Positions 11,268 through 23,206 of a stretch of 64,000 nucleotides of DNA are shown piece after piece. Positions within the stretch are counted from its first letter, which is position 1. Each line of letters opens with the position of its first letter. Both the position numbers and the translations under genes were made by a program. The stretch is from Hydnum rufescens UP504. Its lineage: Eukaryota; Basidiomycota; Agaricomycetes; Cantharellales; Hydnaceae. The notes beneath the pieces are model-generated. The model was not told the origin of the DNA. It did no database searches and saw only the letters and a program-made list of their open reading frames with translations. The DNA lies in the NCBI GenBank assembly GCA_014904985.1, contig MU128912.1:405368-469367 (forward strand), written 5' to 3'.

Positions 11268-13060
11268 GTTTTTTCGGGAGGGCCAAATCTAGAGCTTATC
11301 TCCGGGGATTCTCGGCGACCGGGGATTTCACCTGTCCTTCGTTTTGACAATTAAGGAAAGTATCTATTGCTATTGCCCTCCTGTGGCGTTGGGCCGATCG
11401 TGAGCAAAATTCCTGAAGAAATCGCTATTTTTATTCCCGTCATTACGCTCGTTGATAGTTTTGGTAGGTTTTGAAAATGTTGCTTTAGCCAGGCATATTG
11501 ACATCTGTGAATCTTGGCCTTCTTGGGGGAAAACAGGGACTACTTTGCGATCAAATCGGCTTCATAAACATATGCTCAAGCACTTCACCCTGATGTGACA
11601 GATGTGTAAGTACTGCCGCGGCCTTATAGAGGCTGAGTGAGAACCTGTCTACCGCGGCCTCCTGTACACAGGAGTTTTCTAGGAGACCATGCCTGGCGCC
11701 AGGCTTGCATTCAGTAATTTCCAAAATCGACGGCGCAGAGCGGGGTGACAAGGTCCAGGAAATCATTCGTAAGTTTCCCTAGGTATTTTGTAGTTCTGGA
11801 TACATTGCTGCACTATAGGAAGAGAATGTGGGAAAATCCAAATTTAAGACCAGTCAGTCGACCCTCCACATACCAGGGCTGCCTGAATAGGAATCATGAA
11901 GGTTACAAATTAAGGTCTCTGTTGCGGACTCAGGATACGCAGTGACAGGATTTATTAGTAGCCTCAATCTGGCTTATATACATTAGGAGATGCACTTGTG
12001 ATCGTGGAAATATAAAAGCGCGCTAAGAGGAACAAAGAAAAGGGAACATAGCGTGCATTGAGGTGGCGGAGTTCGATCTACCTCAACAGTCTCGTAAGGG
12101 TTAATGTACAATAGGCACAAAAAAACTGATGGGAAATGGTACTTGGTGTTTGGGTAGCTCGGACACTGCACCTCCAGCTTCGGGCCGAGACCGGAAATCC
12201 CGGTCTTGGGGCTGTGACGGAGATAAACTTTATTTCCGAAATAACACGTGATGGGTTTGCCACATCAACCAAATATGTGCAGACTGGAACTCCAACTTGA
12301 TAGGAACTTTACTCAGATTGGGATTGTGTTGGAATTCACGTTCGATGCTTGAGCAATGCTAGGTCTTCATCTTGGTGGAAGTTGCCGAAGTGGTCGTGAT
12401 TACGTGATCATTCACATTCCAAGCGCGAGAGCATGGAAGAGAAATAGGAGACCGTAAGTGTTGAGTGTGCGGAGTCACTTAGATTCGCACAACGAGAGAA
12501 AAGATAGAGCGTTTGATCAGAGCTCGAGGGAACTTCGGTACATCCCGAGAAAGTATACTAAGCAATATGCTGACTAAGCAATGAGGGCTAGAGCTCGCAC
12601 TTCCCACTTCCAACAGCAAGTAGTTACTCTGGGAGCCGCTGAGGTGACTTCGGAGTGCACGAGCAACAGAGGAAACACCATGGCACCCAACCTTGGGTGC
12701 TGGGTTTTGGTGGACAAAAGGGAAGGTGGCTGGATGAAAATTGGAGAGTTGCCTGGCTTGACCGTACTGGAGGGCGCGTACAAGCAAGCTTGCGAGAGAG
12801 AAGCGAGTTTTTGAATGCTCATTCCGAAGCGTACGAGCCAAAACCCCACATTTTGTCTCTTTCGTTTCTTGAAAACGAGACTTTTCTTTCGTGAACCTAC
12901 TCTGCAGCATCTCATTCGCCTTACCTACCTAATCCCTAGGTATTTTACTCCTCCTCAAAGCAGCAGGCGTTCACCAGTCTCTGAACCCCATTTTATTTAT
13001 TTGGGATTATCCTATTCAAATCTCACTCTAGTGGAATTCAATGCAGTGCAGCTTTTGTGA
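11268..13060. other. Intergenic, nothing recognised
   Basis: No gene could be supported. Overlapping open frames on both strands at 12480-12915 lack splice-supported extension or family motifs. The right edge abuts the TIR element at 13061. Confidence 0.4.
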
Positions 13061-13686
13061 TACCGTCTCCATCTTAAGTACATGAATGGAATTTTTGCGT
13101 TACGTGACGCCCTTTGTAGCTAACAATACAATGGCCCCCCTCTGTGACGCATGACACCAAAAAATTTTGAGGTAACAACGGCCTTCGGAAAGCTCTTAAC
13201 GCTGTGATTCACTGAATATGGCTAATTCTGGTACATTAGGGCCTGTTCGGATACCCCAGAAATGTTTCAAAGAAATGCGTTTCTCAATATAAAACGCGAA
13301 CGTTCGGCGTCATTTATATGAACACGCGTTGTTGAAACGTTTCTGGGGTATCCGAACAGGCCCTTAAAAATGGTGATGACTTCACAGAGCCTATGGATCC
13401 ACTTGTTCAACACATGTCAAAAGAAGAGTGTGATGAAAAAAAAGGCTCTGGAGCCTAAAAGCTATTTGCACATGCACTTGTTCATATGATAAACCCTCAC
13501 TTTTCGCTCTCAGGAGGGCTCTGGAACATGTATTTTCACACCCCTAACATCTGGGCCAAATTTCCCCCCTGTAACAACAAATTTGAGAGCTATGAAACCC
13601 CCCTTTGGCTTCTGACGTTATTTTTTAGATCTAGAAGATAGCACTGGAAACGCTGGCTGTGTCATATACTTAAGATGGAGACAGTA
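13061..13686. mobile_element. Non-autonomous TIR DNA transposon (about 626 bp), Tc1/mariner-like ends
   Basis: The left end (13061 on) and the reverse complement of the right end (to 13686) agree over about 26 bp: TACCGTCTCCATCTTAAG on the left against TACTGTCTCCATCTTAAG on the right, with only two mismatches through TATATGA. TA dinucleotides sit at both outer edges, consistent with a TA target duplication. No transposase reading frame is inside, so it would need to be mobilised in trans. A 125-bp MITE has inserted at 13239, which makes this the older element. Assignment to Tc1/mariner is inferred only from the TA ends. Confidence 0.7.
13239..13363. mobile_element. MITE, PIF/Harbinger-type ends, copy 1
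   Basis: Perfect GGGCCTGTTCGGATACCCC termini in inverted orientation extend to about 32 bp with one mismatch, flanked by TTA on both sides (13236-13238 and 13364-13366). A 3-bp TTA duplication and GGGCCTGTT-type ends are the hallmark of Tourist-like PIF/Harbinger MITEs in other eukaryotes. It lies within the larger TIR element. A second copy is at 51074-51204. Confidence 0.85.
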
Positions 13687-14592
13687 TGACAACGGCCTAC
13701 GGTGCCTGAATTTTTGTAACCACCACAAAGTATTTGAACACTTCATCCATTATTTATCCAGGATGCTGGCATGTTTTTGCCACGATTTCCTGGCGGAATG
13801 GCTCAGAGCACAACTCCGCTCAAAATTCCCAAGATCCCAACAGTACAGCCAGCTTGGCTTGGACAGTTGTTCACTATTGTCGCGATCAACACCGGAAGCA
13901 AGTCCAAGGCACGAATTTACAGTATGGCTGTTCTGTTTCCCTCTCTACACACTCCCTCGGCGGAGTGGGAGAAAATGCCACAGGAACACGTACGTAAAAT
14001 AGCAAGATCCGCATAACCATGTAATCGGCCAAAGCAAATAAATAATTGAGGTCAGCCCGCCGGAGAAATACACAAACAGTTTTGAGCCAGCTGTTTCTCT
14101 TGCTAATTTCCCAAGGCCCCAAGTGTGAAGCCATGGGGAATTCTTAGGAAGTTTCCTCGAGATTCTCAAGCCAAGGATACAACAAACTACTCATTGCTAT
14201 TGACGATTGCGGCGGGGAAAACATAAATATGGTTCGCACACGAATCAACTTAAAAAGAACCTGCGAGGTGGTACCTGTCACTTCCCTGTTGTCTCAGCCG
14301 ATTACAATTGCGCAAGTCGGCTACGTGACTACTTGCATAATCCAGGTCCACAAGAGCAGACAGCGACTACCGATCTAACTGTTACGACAACACAGAACCT
14401 TGGAAGCCCCAGCCATGGCAGTTTAGAACGCAAGCCCGCTGCATGAAAGAAAGAAGTAGATGACCGGTTGCATCTGAAGAAAAGAAAGAGAAGAAGCATG
14501 CGATCGAATGGTAGGTGGAGGTAGGAGGATTATGCAAAGGGAAAGGGGTATATTCAACCAGATCGTAACCAACGATGCCAAGGCAAGATGGT
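13687..14592. other. Intergenic, nothing recognised
   Basis: Lies between the TIR element and the 3' end of the GH128 gene. Overlapping open frames at 13734-14016 on the plus strand have no recognisable motif. It includes the glucanase 3' UTR. Confidence 0.35.
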
Positions 14593-15939
14593 TTAGGAGT
14601 TGATATAGAAGTAACCGAGAGAGGTGGGGCTACAGTTTGACGACATGAGCTGGTTGAGGTAGTTAACGTTCCACATGTCATGTAAGATTCCTGGAATTCA
14701 TGTCAGCTATCATCGACGCCACACAATATAGCGGGGAACAGAACCCACCGAAAGCGAAGTAAGCATGCACATAGTCAGTCGAATCCATCCAACTGGTGGC
14801 TGTCTCCATGAATGCCCACACCTGACCAGAATCGCACTGGTTGTTCTTTCCAGTGAAGTCTTGGCAAGCAAACTCCGTGAGCCAGATGGGAATGCCAAAG
14901 GTTTGCCAAAACTTTTCAAGGTAACTGATGAGCCCTTCGGCAGTGTTTCCATAATAGTGTACGGCAAGGAAGTCAACCTACAACGACACCAACGAGTCAT
15001 GATTCTGCTGGAAAATCATGAAACATACGCAAGTTCACTTACACCGCAGTGAGCCTGCCCATCATAGTCCCCACAGTCCTTGAAGAAACCTTGGAACCAC
15101 GTGATACCGGAAGGAGCAGAGGTCACAGCAGGGGACACGAGGGTGAATCCCTTAAGACCGTACGGGCGGATCTCGGCGTTCCAGAGGGAGATGCCGGTAG
15201 AGACATCCAAGTTGGCTTGGGAGGGTTCGTTAACTCTGTGGAGGCACTGAGTCAACCACCAAGATCAATCTAGAACAGCGGCATTGAAAACGTACTCATT
15301 CATACCCAGAAGGATAGTGGAGCCACCAGAGTCACGGAGCTTGCGGAAGGTGGCGACTTTATCTCCAGCATTTCCCCAAAGCATACGCCCACCTTGCAGA
15401 CCGAAACTGATCAAGGTTCGACGGGAGACCGGAATCCCAGGTGTATAAGCTATAGATGAGAAATCAGTGAGACAGACGAAGAAGAAAAGGAAAAAACAAA
15501 AAAAGCTGAGAAAAACTTACTACTTGGTCTTGGAGGTAACGTATTGACCCAAGCACTGATTCTCGCCATTGCTCCACGCAAGACCAACCTTACCACCACC
15601 GGAATTGAGGGGAGTCTTGGCCTTGGGGCTAGGGGTAGAGGCCGGGGCAGCGGAACTCGAACTGGAAGACGTGCTGATGACGACAGGGTTGGGGCCATCA
15701 TTGTGTGGAGCAGATGGTTTAGCAGGTGCAGGTGCGGGTGCTCTAGGTTTGCACCGAGGCTTAGGGGAATTCAAGGGTTCGCTGGAGCGTTTGACACTAT
15801 CAGCCTTATCATGATGCGAGACGCGGCGCGCGAGGAGATTGTCGTGATCAAGAGTCAAAGCGCTGGCACTGCCTGGCGCTGACACCAGAGCAAGAGAAAA
15901 GAGCGCCGCAATGGCGAGGATACGTGAAACGATGGTCAT
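14593..15939 (-). CDS. Secreted GH128 endo-beta-1,3-glucanase
   Basis: Hydrolyses beta-1,3-glucan, probably in cell-wall remodelling. The start at 15939 gives a signal peptide (MTIVSRILAIAALFSLALVS). A Pro/Ser-rich linker (about residues 55-110) follows, then the catalytic core (Asl1-like fold) beginning GGGKVGLAWSNGENQ. Later exons give GGRMLWGNAGDKVATFRKL, MNEVNEPSQANLD (the Glu before Pro is the expected acid/base), GFTLVSPAVTSAPSGITW, VDFLAVHYYGNT, and IPIWLTEFACQDF (Glu nucleophile). The end is NQLMSSN and LGYFYINS, stopping at 14593. Four or five introns of 50-70 bp are inferred, including one splitting the MNE|VNEP motif. The nearest characterised relative I can name by family is basidiomycete GLU1-type glucanase. 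Confidence 0.92.
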
Positions 15940-16613
15940 TGGAGACTACAATAAACCGGTTGTTGATCAATGACTCATTGTTAGCTTTTAAGACGAGAGG
16001 ACGGGGAAATGGAGGGGAAGGGAGACTCACGATAGTGGGCCAAGGCTCTCGCAGAGAAGGAGTGGGAGGGGAAGGAGAGAAAGAGTGTGTATATAGAGGT
16101 CCGAGTGACAGGGATGAAGAAAGAAGGCGACCTTTATACGTAAATCCGCAGCTAACTCCGGGATGCCATTAGCTACAGTTGCCACAATAGTGTCAATCAC
16201 TCATTTATTTATATTACGTATTGTACATGAGGTTCGAATCACTCATAGGTTGTAGCGAGGCCAATAGTGGTGTCAAAAAGTGGTGTCAGAACCCTAAGAA
16301 CCCTTGGCAGACATATGCGCCAGCAACTCGGGCAGGGCGAGGCAAGGTCACCAGAATCTTGACATTCCATTCCTATGACACGGTAGGCCATGCGGAGGCC
16401 ACGAGTAAATATCAACCCCTAGGCTAAGTAGGGCACCGAGGATAAAGAACGAATAAATGAAACCCCAATTCTATCACGGCGATCCCTCAAATATCTCAAC
16501 TGCCCAAGTGCTGAAGGGCGGCATCGCGGGAACATAGATTGGTGCTCCTCCATTCCACTATGGATGCAGTTAGTACGAGACATCGTCTCCAAGAGAAATT
16601 ACTCGCCTCATGG
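15940..16613. other. Promoter region of the glucanase and 3' region of the kinase-ARM gene
   Basis: No gene is supported. A purine-rich run at 16000-16130 lies just upstream of the glucanase start. A tRNA B-box-like string near 16231 has no matching tRNA fold. Confidence 0.35.
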
Positions 16614-19600
16614 CTAAGTGCGGTCTTGGCGCTTGCTGTAAGGTTGAACACTGTCAGGAACGGAAAGCCTCTGACTCCAGCGCACGAGAAAGTGCTCACC
16701 AGCATTCCTTGACCATAAATTCCCGGTAATGCTAGTCACTGCCATATTGCACGTCTTCTGTACATCAGACGCTCCCGCCGCCCCCACCTTTTTGAGGATA
16801 TCGATACCCCCAGCACGCATGATTTCCTTGCGTATCTCTCCACCGCCAACGTCGCCAAGGAAACTGACAGCCAGGGCAAGCTCTATATGAACTTTCGGGA
16901 AGGGCAAATCCGCTGCGGTTCGAAGCGCAGCCAGCAGCGAATCGACGACTCCAGCATCCTACAAGGCCTTACGTGTCCCTGAACCCCACTCTAAACAGAA
17001 TCAATAGATGGTTCTAAAATCAAAAATCTGCATTGGCCTTGCATGCATAATTTCACTAACCGGCGACACTGAATCTCTGCAGCAACCGTAATTTAGTGAT
17101 GTAATTACTTTACGGAAACTGTCAACAATAAACACACCTGAATGGCGAATGCAAAAGACCCTAGGGGCTCAATTTCGTGATCGGCAAGGACACGGGGGAG
17201 TCTAGCAAGTCCAGCCGCAGCGCCGGCCTCTAGCAAAAGCTTGGACATATCGTTGCTGCTCGGACGCATAAGGCATCCAATCGCGCGCGCACTCCAATCT
17301 AGCACCTGAGGGTCCTCGGACGTTTGGAGAGCATGCACAAGGGGTGGAATCACCCCGACCTTTGCCAGCGCCCTTGACAACTTGATACTACGGGCCAAAC
17401 GTGCAATGAGATACGTCGCCGCGCTTATGTCTCCTCCTGTGGCATTTTGGGATCTCACTCTACGGAGGTGATCTACAGCAACAGGGACGAGACCCTGAGC
17501 TGCCATGGTGTCCGCGATCGCATCTGTCTGGATCAGGGTACCAAGACACCAGGCAGATTGCTGTGAGGTCATTGGCTTCGCATTGATGATACCCCTCTCC
17601 ATAAGGACCTTGATTATGCCTTGCTTGATGAGACCTAAAGCCACCTCTGTGCTTCGGCATATTCTCGTAAGGCACCACGCAGAACCGGCAGCAATATCGT
17701 CGGACAATGAAGACGACAAAAGCTAAAACATGCACAGAAGACAAGGTCAGCAACGTTCATATGACCCCCGGTAAACGCGATTCACAACCTCCATTAATGT
17801 AGAACCCGCACCAACTCGAAAGATCAGGTTTGCGGTGACAGGGTCATGCCTAGGTCCAAATACACTGGTCAATCGTGAGGCATCAAAAAAGTAGTCCTGA
17901 TGACTCACGCGAGGGTTCCTAGCGCTACCAATACAACGTCCAGTCCGTTGAAATCGATGGCTCTAGTTCGTAAAAGAGTTATGAGATCAGGTACGACTCC
18001 CGCTGTAACCAATCGCTGGGCATCCTTGTCCGATCGCGCGGCGAACCTATGGATACGAACGAGGTGGTCGCTAATGATATTTTGGTCTCTGCCTTCAGTC
18101 ATTTCAGTGTGCAACGCTTGAGCCAAGAGTAGTGCATTGGGGCCACCTACACATCGAAACCCTAATTAATGGCACCCCAAGGGGTATGAAGTGGCTTTAC
18201 ATACCAGTCACTGAAGGATTGCTACCCACACCAATGCTGCGACTCGAACTATCATATTCATATGCGTGTTCCGGTGGCTGACCATATCGTAACAGAGAAC
18301 GGGGGCTCGGAGCCGAGGGCTGCTCCGGGTATTCAGACTCGGCGATGGAGGGTTGTCGAGGGTGCTCAGAGACTGGGAGATTCTGGAAGCCGCGCTCAAA
18401 TGACGATGCTTGCATCTCGTCGATGGAGTTGACAGACCTAGACAGGTGGGTGTTTCGACGGCTTGGTCCAGGGGAGTAATGGGCGGATGGAGGGAGACCA
18501 GACGGCGACGGAGGAACGATTTCACGAGATTGTGCAACTGTATCGAGAAAATCTCGTCAGGATCCATAAATCTAACCGTACTTTGATGGAACCCTTACAT
18601 GTGCGCTGGCTGTACGAGTCACGAGTAGTAATTCCAGGAGAGCTCGACGGTCCAGATCCTGCCGTAGCTGGATGTGAAGTCGGAGGTGGACTCCAACTGT
18701 TAGACCTAGTACTGTGTGCGTTAGAATTGGGGGATGGGCCATCTGAAAAACGCCGGGCTGCTGCTGGGTCGGGTGGGTTAGGATTATAAAGTTGTTTAAA
18801 CGCGCGAGAAGAGATGGGACCCGGATTGGTATTCCCCCCGAGAGCGAGAGGGGGGGGAGGCAAATGTCTACTGGACTGGCCCCATGGAGATGGCGCGGAC
18901 ATGAGGCGAGAAGTTCTGACGCGTTGAATCGGAACAGGCGAGGCTAGGACTGGGCGATGTGCTGCCTCGTATGCGGGAGGTTCATGGGGACTTTCTATGT
19001 CGGGAGTTCTCGATAGAGCATCGCGCATTTGCAACTCTGTGAGTGACAGGCCTGTGCCAAGGAGACTCAGTACGCTCCTTGGACTTGGGCGATAGCGCAA
19101 CTCACGGCCTGGTGAAGGCTGGGAAAACGTGGAATCGGTTGGTGGGGGTAGGGGCGTGAGTGCCGGGTCTGGCATTGGCCAGATCTCGAGAATCTTATTG
19201 AAACTGGGACGGGACCTGGAGTCTTTCCGCCAGCATTCTTGTATGAGATTCCACACCTCATCTATGATGAGCTCTCGGCTGTAGGGGCAAAGACATAATA
19301 TGCGATTACGAAGATTGATCGATCGGCAGAAAACAAACACAAACCCGTCGGTATCAGGTTCAGGCCTGTCAGGCCTCTCGTTCTCCTTGACCACCAACTG
19401 ATATACCTTAGACTCTGGAAGGGTGCCCCAGGGCAATTTTGATTGAAAAATCTTGAGGTTGTAATGAGAGACACGGAAAACACGGAGGGAGGGTTCCTTA
19501 CTTCGAGGGCAGACATTCCAAAGGCATATACATCGGCACCGCGAGATGTTGTCTGTGGAGAAATAATTGCCCCCGGTCAATGGACTGGGGCTATCATAAT

Positions 19601-20350
19601 ACAGGAGAACAACCAACTCACCCCTTTCCATGCATCGGGTCCGAAGTATTGGTGGGCCACGGAGTTGAGACTAGGGGCAATTTCACACATTCCACAATCA
19701 GCCACTACAGCTTGTTGGTAATCTGTGATAAGGATATTTGAGGGCTTAAGGCTGCCATGAACGAGCCCTCGCTGTCGAGAGAATGTGTTAGGAGATGACA
19801 GATCGAAGAAAATCAGCCCTTACATTATGGATGTACTGCATGCCTAACGCAGTTTCGTACAGCTAGGAGGATTCGGGAGGAGCTGAGAGAGGGCTGGAGA
19901 CGATCAAACCCAAGAATACTCACAATCTTTGATCGATCAGCTGAAGGATTCTGCTCAAGAAATTGAGTCGCAGAGCCATTGTCATAGTACTGCATTACGA
20001 TGAAGAGAGGGTCGGCATCGGGTGGGGAGACCGCAAAGATTTCGAGGACGTGGGAATGTTTCAGGCTTTCCCATAGCGGTACGCGAGAGTGTAGCGCCTA
20101 CAACGTCACAGTTTGCGATTAATGAGACTTTGGGAAGCGGTCATCAAAGAAGCAGTCGCCGAAGGTCACTTGCCTCAGGAGGAGTATCGCTTGGAAGCTT
20201 CTTGATTGCGACGACCGCATTTTTCCACGTCCCTTTAAAAACAGCACTAGTACTCTTCCCAAGAGGGGATGCAGGATCGGCAGTGATGTCTTCCACAGGG
20301 ACAATGGAACTTGTGGTCAAGAGGGCTTGGGGTGTTCGGCGTCCGTCCAT
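16614..20350 (-). CDS. Pseudokinase-like domain fused to a C-terminal armadillo-repeat domain
   Basis: The start is taken at 20350. The N-terminal half is a TKL-like kinase fold: glycine loop LGKSTSAVFKGTW, VAIKK lysine, SLKHSHVLEIFAV, MQYYDNGSATQFL, LVHGSLKPSNILI, VVADCGMCE, SRGADVYAFGMSALE, and NLIQECWRKDSRSRPSF. The catalytic Asp of HRD is replaced (HGS) and DFG is DCG, so the domain is predicted to be catalytically weak or dead. A long Pro/Ser-rich linker follows (about 19200-18200, with PAYEAAHRP). The C-terminal armadillo/HEAT-like helices then include VTAGVVPDLITLLRTRA, AGSAWCLTRICRSTE, SAWCLGTLIQTDAI, VGVIPPLVHALQTSEDPQVL and AGGIDILKKVG. The gene ends NAKRQDRT at 16614. Intron 20173-20098 has a GC donor. 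It is probably a scaffold or signalling adaptor; the function is unknown. Confidence 0.85.
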
Positions 20351-23206
20351 GAAGATGCCAGTGATGTGAGCGGCACAGGATATCGTATACTACGCCTCGA
20401 ATTTATTGGTCCGAAATCAGGGACCTCCAAAGCCAATGCGTACGGTTTGGGTAAGTGACCGTATCAATATAATCGCGGTGCGCAGCCGGGAGGTTTCACA
20501 CCTCTGTCGGTCACAATTAAGCAGTGCGATGGGCACCTCACTAGGTCCTGGACAGCACAACTCGCTTTTCCCAATTTTTCGAGGATTTTTGTGTGTTGTC
20601 AAGGCTCTGTCTCCCATAGATCCGTCCTCATGTATAGAGTACTCTGGACACGATTTCCACACGCTTCATTGCTCATCATCAAGCCACCGGTTCAAGCTGA
20701 GGGCAAGGTCAGTAAACCATCGACATCGCCTCCATTATTCGCAATAACGGGCCTTTGTGCGTTTACGGCATGAATGCCTCGCACACAAAAGTCCTTCACG
20801 TAGAAGAAGCATGGAGAACTGCCCATCCAGTCTATCGTCCCCAACATGGAGCCTGAAATAAATCCCGATCAGGTACTCCGAATATTTATCGCTCTTTTAA
20901 GTAGGGATTTCAAATCTCTGTCGATAAGCATCGGAGTGTTTCCGGGGGTCAAGGGAAATAGTGGGCGGCCCATGACTGAACAGCTGTATGAGTGAGTAAT
21001 GCCAAGTCCATATGCACCTCCAATGCCTGGGCACGAAAAACTGTCTGCATTGCTAAGGGAGAAACATGGTGAGCAGATATTTTAATCTACAAGGATATGC
21101 GTACGGAGGCTTTGAGCCAGCGGCTCTAGATCTCCTCGAAAATTTCAAATTAATGGGCTAAACCCCCAGTTTTGAGGCATGGTCCCCGGAGATTTTTGAG
21201 GGAACACCAGAGCGACAAACCATTTGTTGATATCTGCCAGGGCTGTCGTTGCAAAGAAAGCACAAGAATACTTGTGGAGGTCTTGGATGAACAGGATATC
21301 GGAAATTTGCACCCCCACACGAATGAATTTAAAAACGGTTCCATTAAGCGCCCATGCACTTCATGCGTTAATTGTTGATGTGGAATCCCGAACCTATTAT
21401 ACATCCAGGTCCCCGATTAGGCACCAGTCTCTGTGGCTTGTATTACATTACCGGGTCGAAGTTTGAGGGTGGAAGCCGCCGAGCAGCTAAGGACATAAAC
21501 TAGTATCCATTCGACCGACAACTGTGGCTTGTGATATAAAAATTCGCTTCGAGGGCTCTTTCGAACGGTCCAGAATTCGGGTATGGTAAGGAGCAGCCAA
21601 GGCCTGCCCACCGGGTACCGAGGGCCGGTGCCGACTGACGGTGGGATGAGTCCCTCTAACACCCACGGCCGCACACCCGAATTTGGTTGGGTGTTGTACG
21701 TGACGGCATGCGAATAGTTGCTCGAAATTGACCAGTATTCGTAAAATCGGGTGAAGATCCACAAAGCCACAGGCCCAAACTGCAGCCGTTAGGAGGACTA
21801 TTCGAGAAAAATGAAATAGGGCAAAAATTGAGCTGACCCCCAAAGGAGCCTGTGAGCGCGACCATGACACTCCGCGATTGTCCGTCATACAGTAGACCTG
21901 GCAGTCAGAAGCAGCTCCACAATAGCTCCACAATTGCTGCCGATTCGTTACGTAATATGGCAGGTTCCGGTAGGTTCGGAATGCTGTCAGTTGGTGTATC
22001 TCGAGAACTTCTGCCACCACATATCGGGAATCCCTTTTTGTGCGGTTGGGGATGGGACTGGAGTAATACCTACAGCCTCTCCTCTTCCTCGGACTCCTTT
22101 TGTGGCGAATTAGAGCAATTCAGAAATGCAGAGGCTCACTGTCTGTGTCCTCTGGAAAGCGGACACGAAAAAACAGTTTGTGTTGGACACCTGCTTGTGC
22201 TACATTTTGGATTTCTGGGCAAATCGTTTTTATTAATCATCTCCCTGGCTGGTACGGAGGTTTTGATATTGAGAGCAACAATCCGTTACCTGGATGGAGT
22301 CCCAGTAGCCCAGAGACATCGCCCTCGGATCTCTTCCTGATTATCAACGCTATTGATCCGTCAATCCCAAGGCAAACTGATGTCACAATGCCTAGAATTC
22401 ATACAGCGGGACCTGCTCGCAGCATCTAAGCAAGTAACACTATCGTGGATCCTTTCGCATGTCAATTTCTACGGGTGATTACGACTGAATGAACCTGTTT
22501 CCCCTAGATTGGTACTTGCTGACTGTTGAAGGCATCAGATTGTTTCTATATACGGATGATGCAGGCTGTTCCGGATGTCTGCTAGTGATGACGATAGCGT
22601 TGCTTGTCTGTCATTATCCCTGGGTCGTTAGCCAAATTATTATTTTTGGTTAAACGATCGGGTGAGGATCGCTGGACACATCGCACTCGACTGAATGAAC
22701 ATGATGGTGGACTAGCCGCATACATACGATGTATTCCTGCGTGTTTGGACCCCAAGCTGTCTACAGTGCTCCATGTCACAGACAGAGCCTTCTCCAGTAC
22801 TTCCGTAGACGATCTCACAGGGAGCCCCAATCCGCTACACAATACTATTTCTCAATGCCCGACCCATTTAAGCAAGCTGACAGAATGTGCGAGCCTAGAT
22901 ACCGGAGAGAAGTATATCCTGAGGGCCTGATGCCCACACTCAACCTGGATCGAAATGGGGAGGATGACCGTAACATTCCACACATTCCCCACAATGTTTT
23001 AGATTAGCAAATGTCCCGTGGCATGTTAGACTTTATTTTGTCGTCTGTTGCCTGCCCAAGATGTTATATAACTCTGAGTATTTAGGAGGTGGGAGAGGCC
23101 GCGGATTTCGGTTCCTTCCCGACCATCATCAAGTTTTTGAGCGCCAAGTCACTCTCAAGAACCAACAAGCGCCCACGCCTAATCCCTCGTCCCCTTTCGC
23201 GCCTCA
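20351..23206. other. Long region without a confident gene
   Basis: About 2.9 kb with several open frames on both strands but no family hit. One minus-strand block (21363-21145) is worth noting: it reads KFIRVGVQISDILFIQDL then ALADINKWFVALVFPQKSP and stops at 21145. A hydrophobic minus-strand stretch (22020-21490) may be upstream exons of the same gene, but I could not join them. The last 150 bases are the leader of the RRM gene. Confidence 0.35.
21145..21363 (-). other. Possible terminal exon of an unidentified gene
   Basis: An open block ending in TGA at 21145 that encodes about 65 residues of normal protein composition. Its hydrophobic helix-like pieces include HKYSCAFFATTALADINK and WFVALVFPQK. 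No upstream exon, start or family could be established. It could equally be chance. Confidence 0.25.

Noticed and set aside
12479..12915. Overlapping open frames on both strands as a gene
   Set aside because: No splice-supported extension, no family motif, and similar-length frames occur on both strands.
16221..16250. tRNA-like B box (GGTTCGAATC)
   Set aside because: No matching A box or cloverleaf arms in the preceding 80 bases.
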